A stretch of DNA of 64,000 nt from Pseudomonas orientalis (GTDB lineage: Bacteria; Pseudomonadota; Gammaproteobacteria; Pseudomonadales; Pseudomonadaceae), in the NCBI RefSeq assembly GCF_002934065.1, contig NZ_CP018049.1:2912501-2976500 (forward strand). Reading direction: 5' to 3'. Each line of letters begins with the position of its first letter. The first letter of the stretch is position 1. The notes below the pieces were generated by a model, which worked only from the letters and a program-made list of their open reading frames with translations, was not told the DNA's origin and ran no database searches. The translations under genes and the position numbers were made by a program. This document shows, one piece after another, positions 27,983 to 36,907 of this stretch.

Positions 27983-29649
27983 CGTCTCTGTCTCCGGTGT
28001 TTGAACGCGCCATTATCCTCGCGCCTTTGGGCCGCGACAGCTCGTTGGCGCTGATGATGCTCAACGAAGCCGGTTATCAGGGTATGGTCGTCGGCAATCT
28101 CATCGATTTGTGTGAAGCGTTGAACGAGGGTGCCGGCCTGCTCATCGTTGCGGCTGAAGCCTTGCGTGGCGTGGATCTGGCCCCCCTGCTGGAGTACCTG
28201 CACCAGCAACCGGCCTGGTCCGACCTGCCGATTGTGCTGATGACCCATCACGGCGGCAGCGAGCAAAACGGCTCGTCGCACCTGAGTGGGTTGCTGGGCA
28301 ATGTCACCTTCCTTGAGCGTCCGTTCCATCCCGTGACCCTGATCAGCCTGGTCAGCGCCGCCCTGCGCGGGCGGCGGCGGCAGTACGAAGCACGGGACCG
28401 CCTGCTCGACCTGAGTGCCAGCGAGTTGCGCCTGCAACGCACCCTGGAGTCCCTCGAGCAGCAGGTGGAAGAGCGTACCGCGCAACTGCGCAGCAATGAA
28501 GAAGCCTTGCGCCAGTCGCAGAAAATGGAGGCCGTCGGCCAATTGACCGGCGGCATCGCCCATGACTTCAACAACATGCTGACCGGCATCATCGGGAGCC
28601 TGGAATTGCTGCGACGACGTGTAGCGCGGGGCAAGCTGGACGATCTGGACGGCCTGATCGACCTGGGCGTCACCTCGGCCAACCGGGCCGCCGGCCTCAC
28701 CCACCGCCTGCTGGCGTTCTCGCGCAGGCAGTCGCTGGACCCAAAGCCCGTGGAGATCAACCAATTGGTCACCTCCATGGGCGAATTGCTGCAACGCAGT
28801 ATCAATGAAAGCATCTGCCTGCACATGCGCCTCAGCGACAGCCTGTGGACCGCCGAGGCCGACCCCAATCAACTGGAAAGCGCCCTGCTCAACCTGGTGA
28901 TCAACGCCCGTGATGCGATGCCCAGCGGCGGCAGCCTTACGGTGGAAACCACCAACCGCCACCTCGACAGTGTTTTCACCGCCGCCTATGGCACCTTGAG
29001 CCCTGGCGATTACGTTGAGCTGAGCGTGAGTGACACCGGTTGCGGCATTCCGGAAAGCGTCATGGGCCGGGTGTTCGACCCGTTCTTCACCACCAAACCG
29101 ATTGGCCAGGGCACCGGCCTGGGCTTGTCGATGATCTACGGTTTTGCCCGTCAGTCCCGTGGGCACGTCACCCTGCACAGCGAAGTCGGTATAGGCACCA
29201 CCGTCAGCTTGTTCCTGCCCCGCTTTGTGGGAGAGATCGTCGCTGATGCCGTGGTGAACCCGGCCATGCTGCCGTTCGCTAATGACGGTGAAACGGTGCT
29301 GATCGTTGAAGACGACCCGGCTGTGCGGGTGCTCGTCAGCGCGGTACTCAAAGAGTTGGGCTATAGCTTTGTCGAAGCCGGTGATGCGAACACGGCGGTT
29401 CCGATCATCGAGTCAGAGCAGCGTATCGACCTGCTGATCAGTGATGTCGGGCTGCCCGGCATGAACGGCCGGCAATTGGCGGAAATCGGACGGCAGATCC
29501 GTCCGGACCTCAAGGTGCTGTTCATCACCGGATACGCAGAACACGCGGCTGTGCGGGGAGGTTTTCTGGACCCGGGGATGCAGTTGATTACCAAGCCGTT
29601 TACGTTCGATTTGCTGACAGCCAAGGTGCGGGAGATGATTCGGGCGTGA
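27979..29649 (+). CDS. hybrid histidine kinase with pseudo-receiver N-terminus
   Basis: A 556-residue soluble kinase. Residues 1-125 resemble a receiver, but the phosphoacceptor position reads LLIVAAEAL with no Asp, so this domain is probably non-phosphorylatable. A coiled coil (about 140-180) leads into the phosphoacceptor helix with H195 in GGIAHDFNNMLTGI. The ATPase domain follows (NLVINARDAM, SDTGCGIPES, GQGTGLGLSMIYGF). A genuine C-terminal receiver has D489 in LLISDVGLPGMNG. GTG at 27979 overlaps the KaiC-like gene stop, implying coupled translation and a shared pathway. No membrane helix is visible. Confidence 0.9.
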   Translation: MTSLSPVFERAIILAPLGRDSSLALMMLNEAGYQGMVVGNLIDLCEALNEGAGLLIVAAEALRGVDLAPLLEYLHQQPAWSDLPIVLMTHHGGSEQNGSSHLSGLLGNVTFLERPFHPVTLISLVSAALRGRRRQYEARDRLLDLSASELRLQRTLESLEQQVEERTAQLRSNEEALRQSQKMEAVGQLTGGIAHDFNNMLTGIIGSLELLRRRVARGKLDDLDGLIDLGVTSANRAAGLTHRLLAFSRRQSLDPKPVEINQLVTSMGELLQRSINESICLHMRLSDSLWTAEADPNQLESALLNLVINARDAMPSGGSLTVETTNRHLDSVFTAAYGTLSPGDYVELSVSDTGCGIPESVMGRVFDPFFTTKPIGQGTGLGLSMIYGFARQSRGHVTLHSEVGIGTTVSLFLPRFVGEIVADAVVNPAMLPFANDGETVLIVEDDPAVRVLVSAVLKELGYSFVEAGDANTAVPIIESEQRIDLLISDVGLPGMNGRQLAEIGRQIRPDLKVLFITGYAEHAAVRGGFLDPGMQLITKPFTFDLLTAKVREMIRA

Positions 29650-29812
29650 AAGTGTGAACCTTCCGCGGCACCGGCTGGCCTGCTTCATACTAATCTGCTT
29701 ACGCAAACGTGGGGAAAAGTTGGAATCGAGCTGACGTTCAGGACACCAAGATACTACGCATACCCTGGAAAAAGGGCCTGGCTATTCTCTGGCATCCCGA
29801 GTGAGGCTCTTC

Positions 29813-32800
29813 ATGACGCTGACTGTAAATCGCACTAACCCGAATTTCGTCTCCAGTTCTTTACGCGAAGACCAACCCGTCGACACACCTTCCCCCACCC
29901 AGATGGCGCCGAGCGATCGGTCGGCGCAAGCACAGGGTGACCATGAACTTGCTCTTTTATATGCAAACGCGTTAATGCAAAGTGCGCAGCGAGGTCAGCA
30001 AAATCCAGGGCACGAAGTCATTGGCCCAATACCGTCGCAGTCGACATATGGTCAATATCGTCAACAACTCAAAGCGCTTCTCGATGGCCCAGACTTCACT
30101 CGCTGGGCGAAATCGCAAAATGTCGATTTGTCCAAGCCCGTCAAGCTATTCCCACCGCGAGCAGGCAAGCCCGGTTACGCAGCCCTGAGCGTCAAGCCCG
30201 CACCGCCCGCGTCAGGTGGCGTCGCGGCCAGCCTGCACAGGCTGGTGACGCCTGAGCCTTCGACGAAATATTTCGGGGAGTCCACGCTAAAGAATTTTCA
30301 TACGTTGCCTTTGTCATGGCCCCTCATCATGCAAGCCACTGAGCGGTTGGCAAATGGTTCTTTCTACGTCGATATGGATAACGGAAGATCCGTCTTCTTA
30401 TCTCAAGTGGCCAGTTTTTATGGAGAAACCATCCCTTCCACCAAAGAGAGCGCCGTCGAGCGTGCCTCCCAGCTGAGGCAAAGTATTGCTTTCAGCGAGA
30501 CGGTACACAGTCGACTCAATGCAGACGACGTCTTGGAGAGTCAGAAACAAGCGGCGGATATCAATAATTTATATGTGTTTCGTAACGCGCCTGATGGAAG
30601 ATTCTTAGAAAACATTGAGGACGACAACGCTCGCGCGGAACGTGACACCCGGTTACCGAAGTCCCACCGCAATTACCGAAACCCGACGCAACACAAAAAG
30701 CGTATCAAGGGCCTCGTAGAGCGAACCCTAAGGGAAACCATGATGCCGATCGACTCCAAATCTTCCTATCGGCAGGAAAACGGTCTGGCGTCCGGCGAAA
30801 AAGTCAGTCTGATGCGCTTTATCGTGGACAACGGCTGGCCAGTACCTGCCAGTTTTGAAGAATTTAAAGAGCTTGGTATAAACGTGACTGCCGCGATACC
30901 AGCCGGCCCTCCAAACGGTAATTTCAGCGGCGCACTATCCTGGCCAGTTCCGCTCAGCCATCAGGATCAGGCAAAGCTTTATTTCCATCCTCTGCAAACA
31001 TTGCCGGGCGTCGAGGAGCACGGGGTGTTTAAAATACTGACGCGCAACCAAAACTGGGACAAAACGGCTCTTTCGCACCCCCGCAGAATGCTCGAAGAAA
31101 TCGTATCTTCACGCTCGGGCAAGGCGATCAGCGAGGACCTGCAAAGGGAATTCGGGGCGGTCCCGACGCCCGACTCGAACGCCGACTGGTTACTTGCCGC
31201 GCTTCACGCTTCGCTCGACAAAGAGTCCGTAGTCGACGGAACAGGTACACGCAATACGATTGCGGGCTTCCAACTGGACAAACCGGCGTATTACGGCGCG
31301 CCGATTTCCAAAATGACCGAGAAGTTAGCTGCTCACTTGCAAATCCAGGGCAAAGCGAGCGGTGAATGTGCCGAAGCCGCAGCGCATCTTCTGTTGTCAC
31401 GGCGGGCGCCAGCTTATCTGGTTAAAGATATCCCTGATCGCGTCACGTCCAGTTGCCACTCCTGGGTCAGTCTGCAGGTCGCTGTAGCGCGGTTAGAGGC
31501 CGTGGCTCCCGGTTCGACTGCCTTGATGAGCTATGGCCAAGTGATGAGCCTGGCGACCCAGCCTCCCGACAGCCTGGAGGAGCAGGCAATCGAATATCAA
31601 GCTCAAACCAATGCGTTGAAAGACTGGGGCATCGCGCAGGGCCTGATTCCTTTCAACGCCCAGTACCAATACACCACAGCCCAGATGGATACAGTGCGCC
31701 TGGCCTTCTCAGAAATGATGAATGAGATCGGCGGTGCATCGGCAACCTTCTCAACCCCGATGCCCTCGCGACATGAGATGGCCAAGGACAATTTGCGCAA
31801 AGAGTATGGCGACGATATTGACTACGAACTTGAATGTTTCTATTCCACCAAAGATGACAAGGGTTTTCACTCGCTGATAGATCTCTACCTGCAAAGCGGC
31901 ACAAGTAGAGATCTTGTCGAAGGTTGGTCGTCAAAGGATGCGCGACTGCCCACCAGCCTGATTCACCGCACCAATGCCTTACCGCCGATCAACCTTATGT
32001 TCGATCAAGTATTCGACGATTACGCAAAAAATATGGAGGCGGCCATTGCTGCACAAGTGAAGCACCTCATTTCTACGCTCCCCCTCTGGGATCGCAGGAA
32101 CATTGAGTTCGGTAAGCTTGACGTGTTCAAGGATATCGAGATCAACGTGGATAACTTTCGCGGGGTCAAGAAAACACAGGTTCCAAGCAATCAGGCGGTC
32201 ATGTTGGGCGTGGTAAACGACGGACACCGTCGGGTATACGAAGTTGACTTAGCGAAAAACAAAATTACTCAACGGCATGACTTGACTGAGGCAGTTCCAG
32301 GGTTCAAGAAGGATCGTCAGGATATGCGCGCTGGCTATACTTACCATGAATTTCCCACCCTCACACCTGCGGGCGACTTCGCATCGTCCATCATTGACGA
32401 AAAGCCACTCAGGACTGCCATTCCCACTAGTTTTGCCAGCGAACGGTCAGCCTACATCGCCGCTGCGTTGGTGAAAAATGCAGATACTTACGGTTATAAA
32501 GAGCAGGCCAAGGGGCTGTCGACCTTCGAAAGCAGGAAGCACTTCTACGAAAATTTTGCGAACCTGACCCTCAACCTTGTTCCTTTCTATTCTGCCATCA
32601 AAAATTTTCAAGAAGGGAATGTCATTGAAGGGCTGGTCGACCTCGCATTGGATGTGCTTAGCGTAGTGGTCGGTTTAGGGGCTGCTGGTAAAGGTATTAA
32701 AGCGTTAAAAGCTGGCACGTCAACATTTGCCGCAGGCGTTAAGACGGCACAGACTGTCGGGCGTGCGGCCCTTGGTGTACTCAACCCGCTGGACGGTATC

Positions 32801-34624
32801 GGCGGCGCGTTATCCAAGGTATCCAACCATTTGAAAAGAGGCCTGGTTTTCGAGTACAAAATGCTCACCCAGGGCTCGGACATCGGCGATTTGTTCAAGG
32901 GAGTGAAAAACATCGACGCTTCGGCAGTCGGCACGTTCAAATACAACAATGAATTCATGGAAGGACCTTCGGTTTTCAAAAACGATAATTGGTACGCGTA
33001 CAATCCTGTTACCCGCCAACCCTACGGCCCTCCGTTGACTGATTTCATTCCTTCCATGCGTTTGAACGGCAAGCAATTAAATACTTGGACGCGAGCAAGC
33101 GATCCGGTCAGGGAAATCGATAATGCTGTTGTCGCAACCTGGAAACGTACTGTCGCCAAATACCGTGACGCCATGGACGCGACTCCGTTTGAACAGGGCT
33201 ACAAGTTTGGTCTGCCATCAAATGTCCCTGGGCTGACGGCTTCAACCACTCTCGAAGACCTGATGAAACTTGCCGCCAGGGACGATATCACCGCCCAGCA
33301 AGTCGGGGTTCTGGTTAAGCACTACGACGACATAGCTATTAAATTTGGTCGAAAAGGCTCAGCCAGGTTCTTTGATTGCGTTGACCCTCACTTCGGTACT
33401 TTCCAGCCCATGCCGCAAGTTGTTTATCTTAGCCAGACAGGCCAGCTATCCAAGGGGCAAAGTGCCGCGCTTTCACGCGTTATGGCGAGTGCCGTTGCAG
33501 AAGGAAAGGAAGCTCAGTTATTGCAAAACATGATGGACGCCGCCGCTTTTCCCAAGGCCCCCGAGTCCAGAGAATTCATGCAACGTCTGAACACTCTGCA
33601 AAATAAAATCGACCTGCCGACCTTGTTTCGGGCAAATCAGCCTTTTGAGCAGCGTTCATATCGAAACATGGTCACGAATTTGGGTGAAGCGACCACTTCA
33701 AAGTCCATCATGATCGACTCTCCCGGTCATGCCATGGCCGCAGGCGTAAAAATCGATGCCTCCGGTAAGTCTTTCTATTTTTATGATCCCAATCATGGGC
33801 TTGCAAAATTCTCCAATGCCGAGGCCATGGAGGGAGCATTGCACAGGGTATTCACTGATAAACAACTGGGCAAGAACTATAAAACCCACAGCGTTGACCA
33901 GCATAATCTTGAGTTTAAGGTATTTGACCATAATGATGCCTGGCAGCGCGTAGTTAACGTAAAGAGCTCGGATATCAAGTCATTCTATGAGGCGCCCCTT
34001 CTCAATCCGAATACACAACCGATCCGGTATTTGGCACCACCGGTCAATGTTGTGCGTCACCCGATCAAAATAAAACCGCAGGCCACGCCCGATGACGTGC
34101 AGTCCATTGTTAATAGTCATGTCAACTTGACCAATGTGGGAGGACATAAAAAAAATATCTATTCAGGCTTGGTTTTTCGTGGGGATATGCGCCCGCCATT
34201 CAAAGTCGCCGCAGCAGATGCCGAACCCGGAATATTTGAAACCGGATTTACTTTACGTACGCCTATCAGTGATGTGCGGGAAGTCAGCGGTACGCGTGGC
34301 GGGTTTGGCGGAGGGCATGACGCTCTCGACCCCGACGGACGCGGGATTTCAACTTCGGTGTATTACAACAACAGTGGCGCCGGCGCTTATTATTATGGCG
34401 GGGATAAGGGTGGCCACACCTATGTTGTGGATGGCCGCAATATGGAGGGCTTTCATTTATACGCCAACCGGCACGCGGTTGAACACCCGACGAGTACGGC
34501 GGTCAGTTTAAAGCCCTGGGAGATCAACTACGGCAGCAATATTCCAGGCCACCGCATTATTGGCGCATTCGACTCATCTGGCAGCTTTATTTCCAATCCC
34601 GGTTATGCCGCGAAACAAGCATAG
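29813..34624 (+). CDS. large modular toxin with C-terminal ADP-ribosyltransferase domain
   Basis: A 1603-residue protein with no classical signal peptide. The N-terminal third recalls the dermonecrotic-toxin-like (DUF6543) proteins of Pseudomonas. A hydrophobic segment (about 925-990, with LALDVLSVVVGLGAAGKG) may insert into membranes. Residues about 1195-1390 resemble the C58/YopT protease fold: H1306 in SPGHAMAAG and D1325 in YDPNHG, but Ser1217 (AGT, 33461-33463) in KGQSAALSR where a Cys is expected. Residues about 1440-1603 look like the cholera/pertussis A-chain: R1456 in VFRGDMRPP, S1513-T-S, and E1570 in KPWEINYGSNIP. The first Glu of the usual ExE is Pro. The ATG at 29813 has GAGG six bases upstream. 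The gene is AT-richer than its neighbours, suggesting acquisition. No immunity gene adjoins it. Confidence 0.82.
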   Translation: MTLTVNRTNPNFVSSSLREDQPVDTPSPTQMAPSDRSAQAQGDHELALLYANALMQSAQRGQQNPGHEVIGPIPSQSTYGQYRQQLKALLDGPDFTRWAKSQNVDLSKPVKLFPPRAGKPGYAALSVKPAPPASGGVAASLHRLVTPEPSTKYFGESTLKNFHTLPLSWPLIMQATERLANGSFYVDMDNGRSVFLSQVASFYGETIPSTKESAVERASQLRQSIAFSETVHSRLNADDVLESQKQAADINNLYVFRNAPDGRFLENIEDDNARAERDTRLPKSHRNYRNPTQHKKRIKGLVERTLRETMMPIDSKSSYRQENGLASGEKVSLMRFIVDNGWPVPASFEEFKELGINVTAAIPAGPPNGNFSGALSWPVPLSHQDQAKLYFHPLQTLPGVEEHGVFKILTRNQNWDKTALSHPRRMLEEIVSSRSGKAISEDLQREFGAVPTPDSNADWLLAALHASLDKESVVDGTGTRNTIAGFQLDKPAYYGAPISKMTEKLAAHLQIQGKASGECAEAAAHLLLSRRAPAYLVKDIPDRVTSSCHSWVSLQVAVARLEAVAPGSTALMSYGQVMSLATQPPDSLEEQAIEYQAQTNALKDWGIAQGLIPFNAQYQYTTAQMDTVRLAFSEMMNEIGGASATFSTPMPSRHEMAKDNLRKEYGDDIDYELECFYSTKDDKGFHSLIDLYLQSGTSRDLVEGWSSKDARLPTSLIHRTNALPPINLMFDQVFDDYAKNMEAAIAAQVKHLISTLPLWDRRNIEFGKLDVFKDIEINVDNFRGVKKTQVPSNQAVMLGVVNDGHRRVYEVDLAKNKITQRHDLTEAVPGFKKDRQDMRAGYTYHEFPTLTPAGDFASSIIDEKPLRTAIPTSFASERSAYIAAALVKNADTYGYKEQAKGLSTFESRKHFYENFANLTLNLVPFYSAIKNFQEGNVIEGLVDLALDVLSVVVGLGAAGKGIKALKAGTSTFAAGVKTAQTVGRAALGVLNPLDGIGGALSKVSNHLKRGLVFEYKMLTQGSDIGDLFKGVKNIDASAVGTFKYNNEFMEGPSVFKNDNWYAYNPVTRQPYGPPLTDFIPSMRLNGKQLNTWTRASDPVREIDNAVVATWKRTVAKYRDAMDATPFEQGYKFGLPSNVPGLTASTTLEDLMKLAARDDITAQQVGVLVKHYDDIAIKFGRKGSARFFDCVDPHFGTFQPMPQVVYLSQTGQLSKGQSAALSRVMASAVAEGKEAQLLQNMMDAAAFPKAPESREFMQRLNTLQNKIDLPTLFRANQPFEQRSYRNMVTNLGEATTSKSIMIDSPGHAMAAGVKIDASGKSFYFYDPNHGLAKFSNAEAMEGALHRVFTDKQLGKNYKTHSVDQHNLEFKVFDHNDAWQRVVNVKSSDIKSFYEAPLLNPNTQPIRYLAPPVNVVRHPIKIKPQATPDDVQSIVNSHVNLTNVGGHKKNIYSGLVFRGDMRPPFKVAAADAEPGIFETGFTLRTPISDVREVSGTRGGFGGGHDALDPDGRGISTSVYYNNSGAGAYYYGGDKGGHTYVVDGRNMEGFHLYANRHAVEHPTSTAVSLKPWEINYGSNIPGHRIIGAFDSSGSFISNPGYAAKQA

Positions 34625-34633
34625 AAAGTGGCA

Positions 34634-34670
34634 GCCTGATTACACGACATAGGGTGCGGCGAAATCAGGC
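34634..34670. terminator. possible bidirectional terminator hairpin
   Basis: GCCTGATT (34634-34641) and AATCAGGC (34663-34670) are perfect 8-base inverted copies with a 21-base loop, between the convergent toxin and receiver genes. No T run is present, so termination is uncertain. Confidence 0.35.
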
Positions 34671-35042
34671 CAATAACCGCTGGATATGCTCCTGCAGCGT
34701 ATCCAGGTCAAACGGCTTGGCCAGAATCGGTGCATTACGCGTAATCGGGCTGTTGCAGTCGAGGATTTCCTGCGGATAGCCACTGATAAAGATCACCTTC
34801 AATTCCGGCCTCACCTTGAGCGCAGGTTCAGCGATCTGCACGCCGGAAATGCCGCCAGGCAGCCGGTAATCCGTGACCATCAAGTCCAGGTGCGGCTTGG
34901 TCGCGAGGATTTCAAAGGCCTCTTTGCCATTAACCGCCTTCAATACCCGATAACCCAGGCCGGCCAGGTATTCACCCAGCACAAACATAATGGATTCGTC
35001 GTCTTCGACGATCAGTACGACATCTTGTGCATCTTCACTCAT
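34665..35042 (-). CDS. single-domain response regulator (receiver only)
   Basis: A 125-residue CheY-like receiver. The acidic pocket is VEDDES near residues 12-17, the phosphoacceptor D58 lies in LMVTDYRLPGG, and the conserved Ser and Lys are in VIFISGYPQ and ILAKPFDLD. There is no output domain, so it likely acts as a phosphate relay or sink for the kinases upstream. The ATG follows AAGGCTTCCC. It is the last gene of the minus-strand kinase/CheR/CheB run, 78 bases after the preceding gene. Confidence 0.9.
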   Translation of the reverse strand: MSEDAQDVVLIVEDDESIMFVLGEYLAGLGYRVLKAVNGKEAFEILATKPHLDLMVTDYRLPGGISGVQIAEPALKVRPELKVIFISGYPQEILDCNSPITRNAPILAKPFDLDTLQEHIQRLLA

Positions 35043-35120
35043 GGGAAGCCTTTGTCCAGTCGGTAGCTGGTGTTACGACCATGGGGTCACGTAGAGGTTG
35101 CGTCGAGCTGACGATTGATT

Positions 35121-36314
35121 TCATGCCGTTGCCTGCAGTGGCAGACAGACCCGAAACAACGCGCCCTCGCCTATCTGGCTTTCAACCTCGATGGTGCCGC
35201 CATGGGCCGCGACGATCTGTTCGGAGATGAATAGCCCCAGGCCCAGGCCAGCAGCCGCATGGCTGACGGAAACCCGCTCGAATTGCTGGAAAATGCGCTT
35301 CTGGTTCTCCTCGCTGATGCCGATGCCATGGTCGCGCACTTCCACGCAGGCCTCGCCATGTTCTGCATACACCCGCACTTCGATCGGGCTCTTGGCGCCG
35401 TAGCGCAAGGCATTGGTCAGCAGGTTGGTGACGACCTGCTCGATGCGAAACTCATCCCAATTACCCTCGACCGGCTCGTCAGCCAGAAATTGCATCGACG
35501 ATTCGGCGGCGGCGACCTGCGGCTCGAAGTTATGCACCAGGTTGCGCACCAGTTGCGCCAGGTCGAAGCGCGCCGGGCGTATCGACAGTTTGCCGGTGCG
35601 GATACGCGACACATCGAGCATGTCTTCGATCAGGCGGATCAGGCTCTTGATCTGGCGTTCATCGCGGTCGACCATCGCGTGCATCTTGTCCAGGGTGAAC
35701 GCCGCCGCGTTGTCCCGGGCCAGGTGCATTTTGCGCAGCTGGGTTTCCAGGATCAGCCCGTTCAGTGGCGTACGCACTTCGTGGGCGACGATCGACATGA
35801 AGTCATCGCGCATGCGCACTGCCTGCTCCAGCTCGGCCTGGGTGGCCTGCAGGCGCGTGAGCAGCAGCTCCTGCTCGCGGCGGCTGCGCTCCAGGGCTTC
35901 AACCTGCAGCTTCATCGCCTTGCTCTGGCGGTACAGGTCAACGAATACGTTGACCTTGCTTTTCACCGCGTGGATATCCAGCGGCTTGTGCAGGAAGTCC
36001 ACCGCGCCGCTTTCATAACCCTTGAAGGCGTAATTGAGTTCGCGGCCGGCGGCACTGACAAACACAATCGGGATGTTCTTGGTCTTTTCGGTGCCGCGCA
36101 TCAGTTCGGCCAGCTCGAAACCGTTCATGCCAGGCATCTGCACGTCGAGGATCGCCATGGCGAATTCATGTTCCAGCAACAGGGACAATGCTTCGTCGGC
36201 ACTCAATGCCTTGAATACCTGGCGGTCTTCGCGCTTGATCAGCGCTTCGAGGGCCAGCAGGTTTTCCGGCAGATCGTCGACGATCAGCAGTTTGGCCTGG
36301 ACAGTACTTAACAT
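35121..36314 (-). CDS. receiver-histidine kinase hybrid
   Basis: A 397-residue soluble protein. An N-terminal receiver (about 1-125) has its phosphoacceptor Asp in MAILDVQMPGMNG, followed by a coiled coil and a HisKA domain with SIVAHEVRTPLNGL. The ATPase domain contains VTNLLTNALRYGA, DHGIGIS and GLGLGLFISEQIV. The order receiver then kinase suggests that it is itself controlled by phosphorylation from another kinase. The start overlaps the cheB-like gene by seven bases. It belongs to an operon with a large hybrid kinase, CheR and CheB. Confidence 0.9.
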   Translation of the reverse strand: MLSTVQAKLLIVDDLPENLLALEALIKREDRQVFKALSADEALSLLLEHEFAMAILDVQMPGMNGFELAELMRGTEKTKNIPIVFVSAAGRELNYAFKGYESGAVDFLHKPLDIHAVKSKVNVFVDLYRQSKAMKLQVEALERSRREQELLLTRLQATQAELEQAVRMRDDFMSIVAHEVRTPLNGLILETQLRKMHLARDNAAAFTLDKMHAMVDRDERQIKSLIRLIEDMLDVSRIRTGKLSIRPARFDLAQLVRNLVHNFEPQVAAAESSMQFLADEPVEGNWDEFRIEQVVTNLLTNALRYGAKSPIEVRVYAEHGEACVEVRDHGIGISEENQKRIFQQFERVSVSHAAAGLGLGLFISEQIVAAHGGTIEVESQIGEGALFRVCLPLQATA

Positions 36315-36907
36315 GGGGAGGGTTCCAGGGAAGCCAGCAATGAGCCAATGCGGCTCAAGGAAAGAATATGGTCGGGTGTGTGCAGCGCCAGCGCGGCCAG
36401 GGGCATCACGGCAATCCGGGCCTCGACGGGGTCTTGTACAACGGTCGTGCCGCCCGATTGCTTGACATAAGCCAACCCGCGCGCGCCGTCCTGGTTGGCG
36501 CCGGTCAGCAGGATCGCGAGCAGGCCTCTTGCGTAGGCATCGGCGGCCGAGGTGAAGAGAAAATCGATGGCCGGCCGGGAATGGTGCACGCGGTCCTCCT
36601 GACTCAACGACAAGCTGCGGTCCTGTTCCACCGACAGATGATAGCCGGGACCGGCGAAATACAGGGTGCCCGCCTCGATCGACTCCTTGTCCCGCGCCTC
36701 CTTGACCGGAATGCGCAAGCGCCGCGCGAAGACTTCGGCCAACTGGCTGCGACGTTCATCCGGCAGGTGCAGCACCGCAATGATCGGCAGGCCGAACGTG
36801 TCCGGCAACGCGCCAAAAATACTCAGCAACGCCTCCACGCCGCCGGCGGAAGCGCCGACGACGATGGCTTCAATCCCGTGAATCGGGGGGCTGGCGGCAT
36901 CGCTCAT
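36308..36907 (-). CDS. CheB-type methylesterase, catalytic domain only
   Basis: A 199-residue protein corresponding to the catalytic domain of the chemoreceptor methylesterase, without the N-terminal receiver of classical CheB. The active site is recognisable: S20 in VVGASAGGVEAL, His in VLHLPDERR and Asp in LLTGANQDGARGL. The ATG at 36907 overlaps the CheR stop (ATGA); longer in-frame reading upstream lies inside cheR. With no chemoreceptor or CheA/CheW in this operon, the target may be a kinase in the operon rather than flagellar receptors. Confidence 0.88.
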   Translation of the reverse strand: MSDAASPPIHGIEAIVVGASAGGVEALLSIFGALPDTFGLPIIAVLHLPDERRSQLAEVFARRLRIPVKEARDKESIEAGTLYFAGPGYHLSVEQDRSLSLSQEDRVHHSRPAIDFLFTSAADAYARGLLAILLTGANQDGARGLAYVKQSGGTTVVQDPVEARIAVMPLAALALHTPDHILSLSRIGSLLASLEPSPC

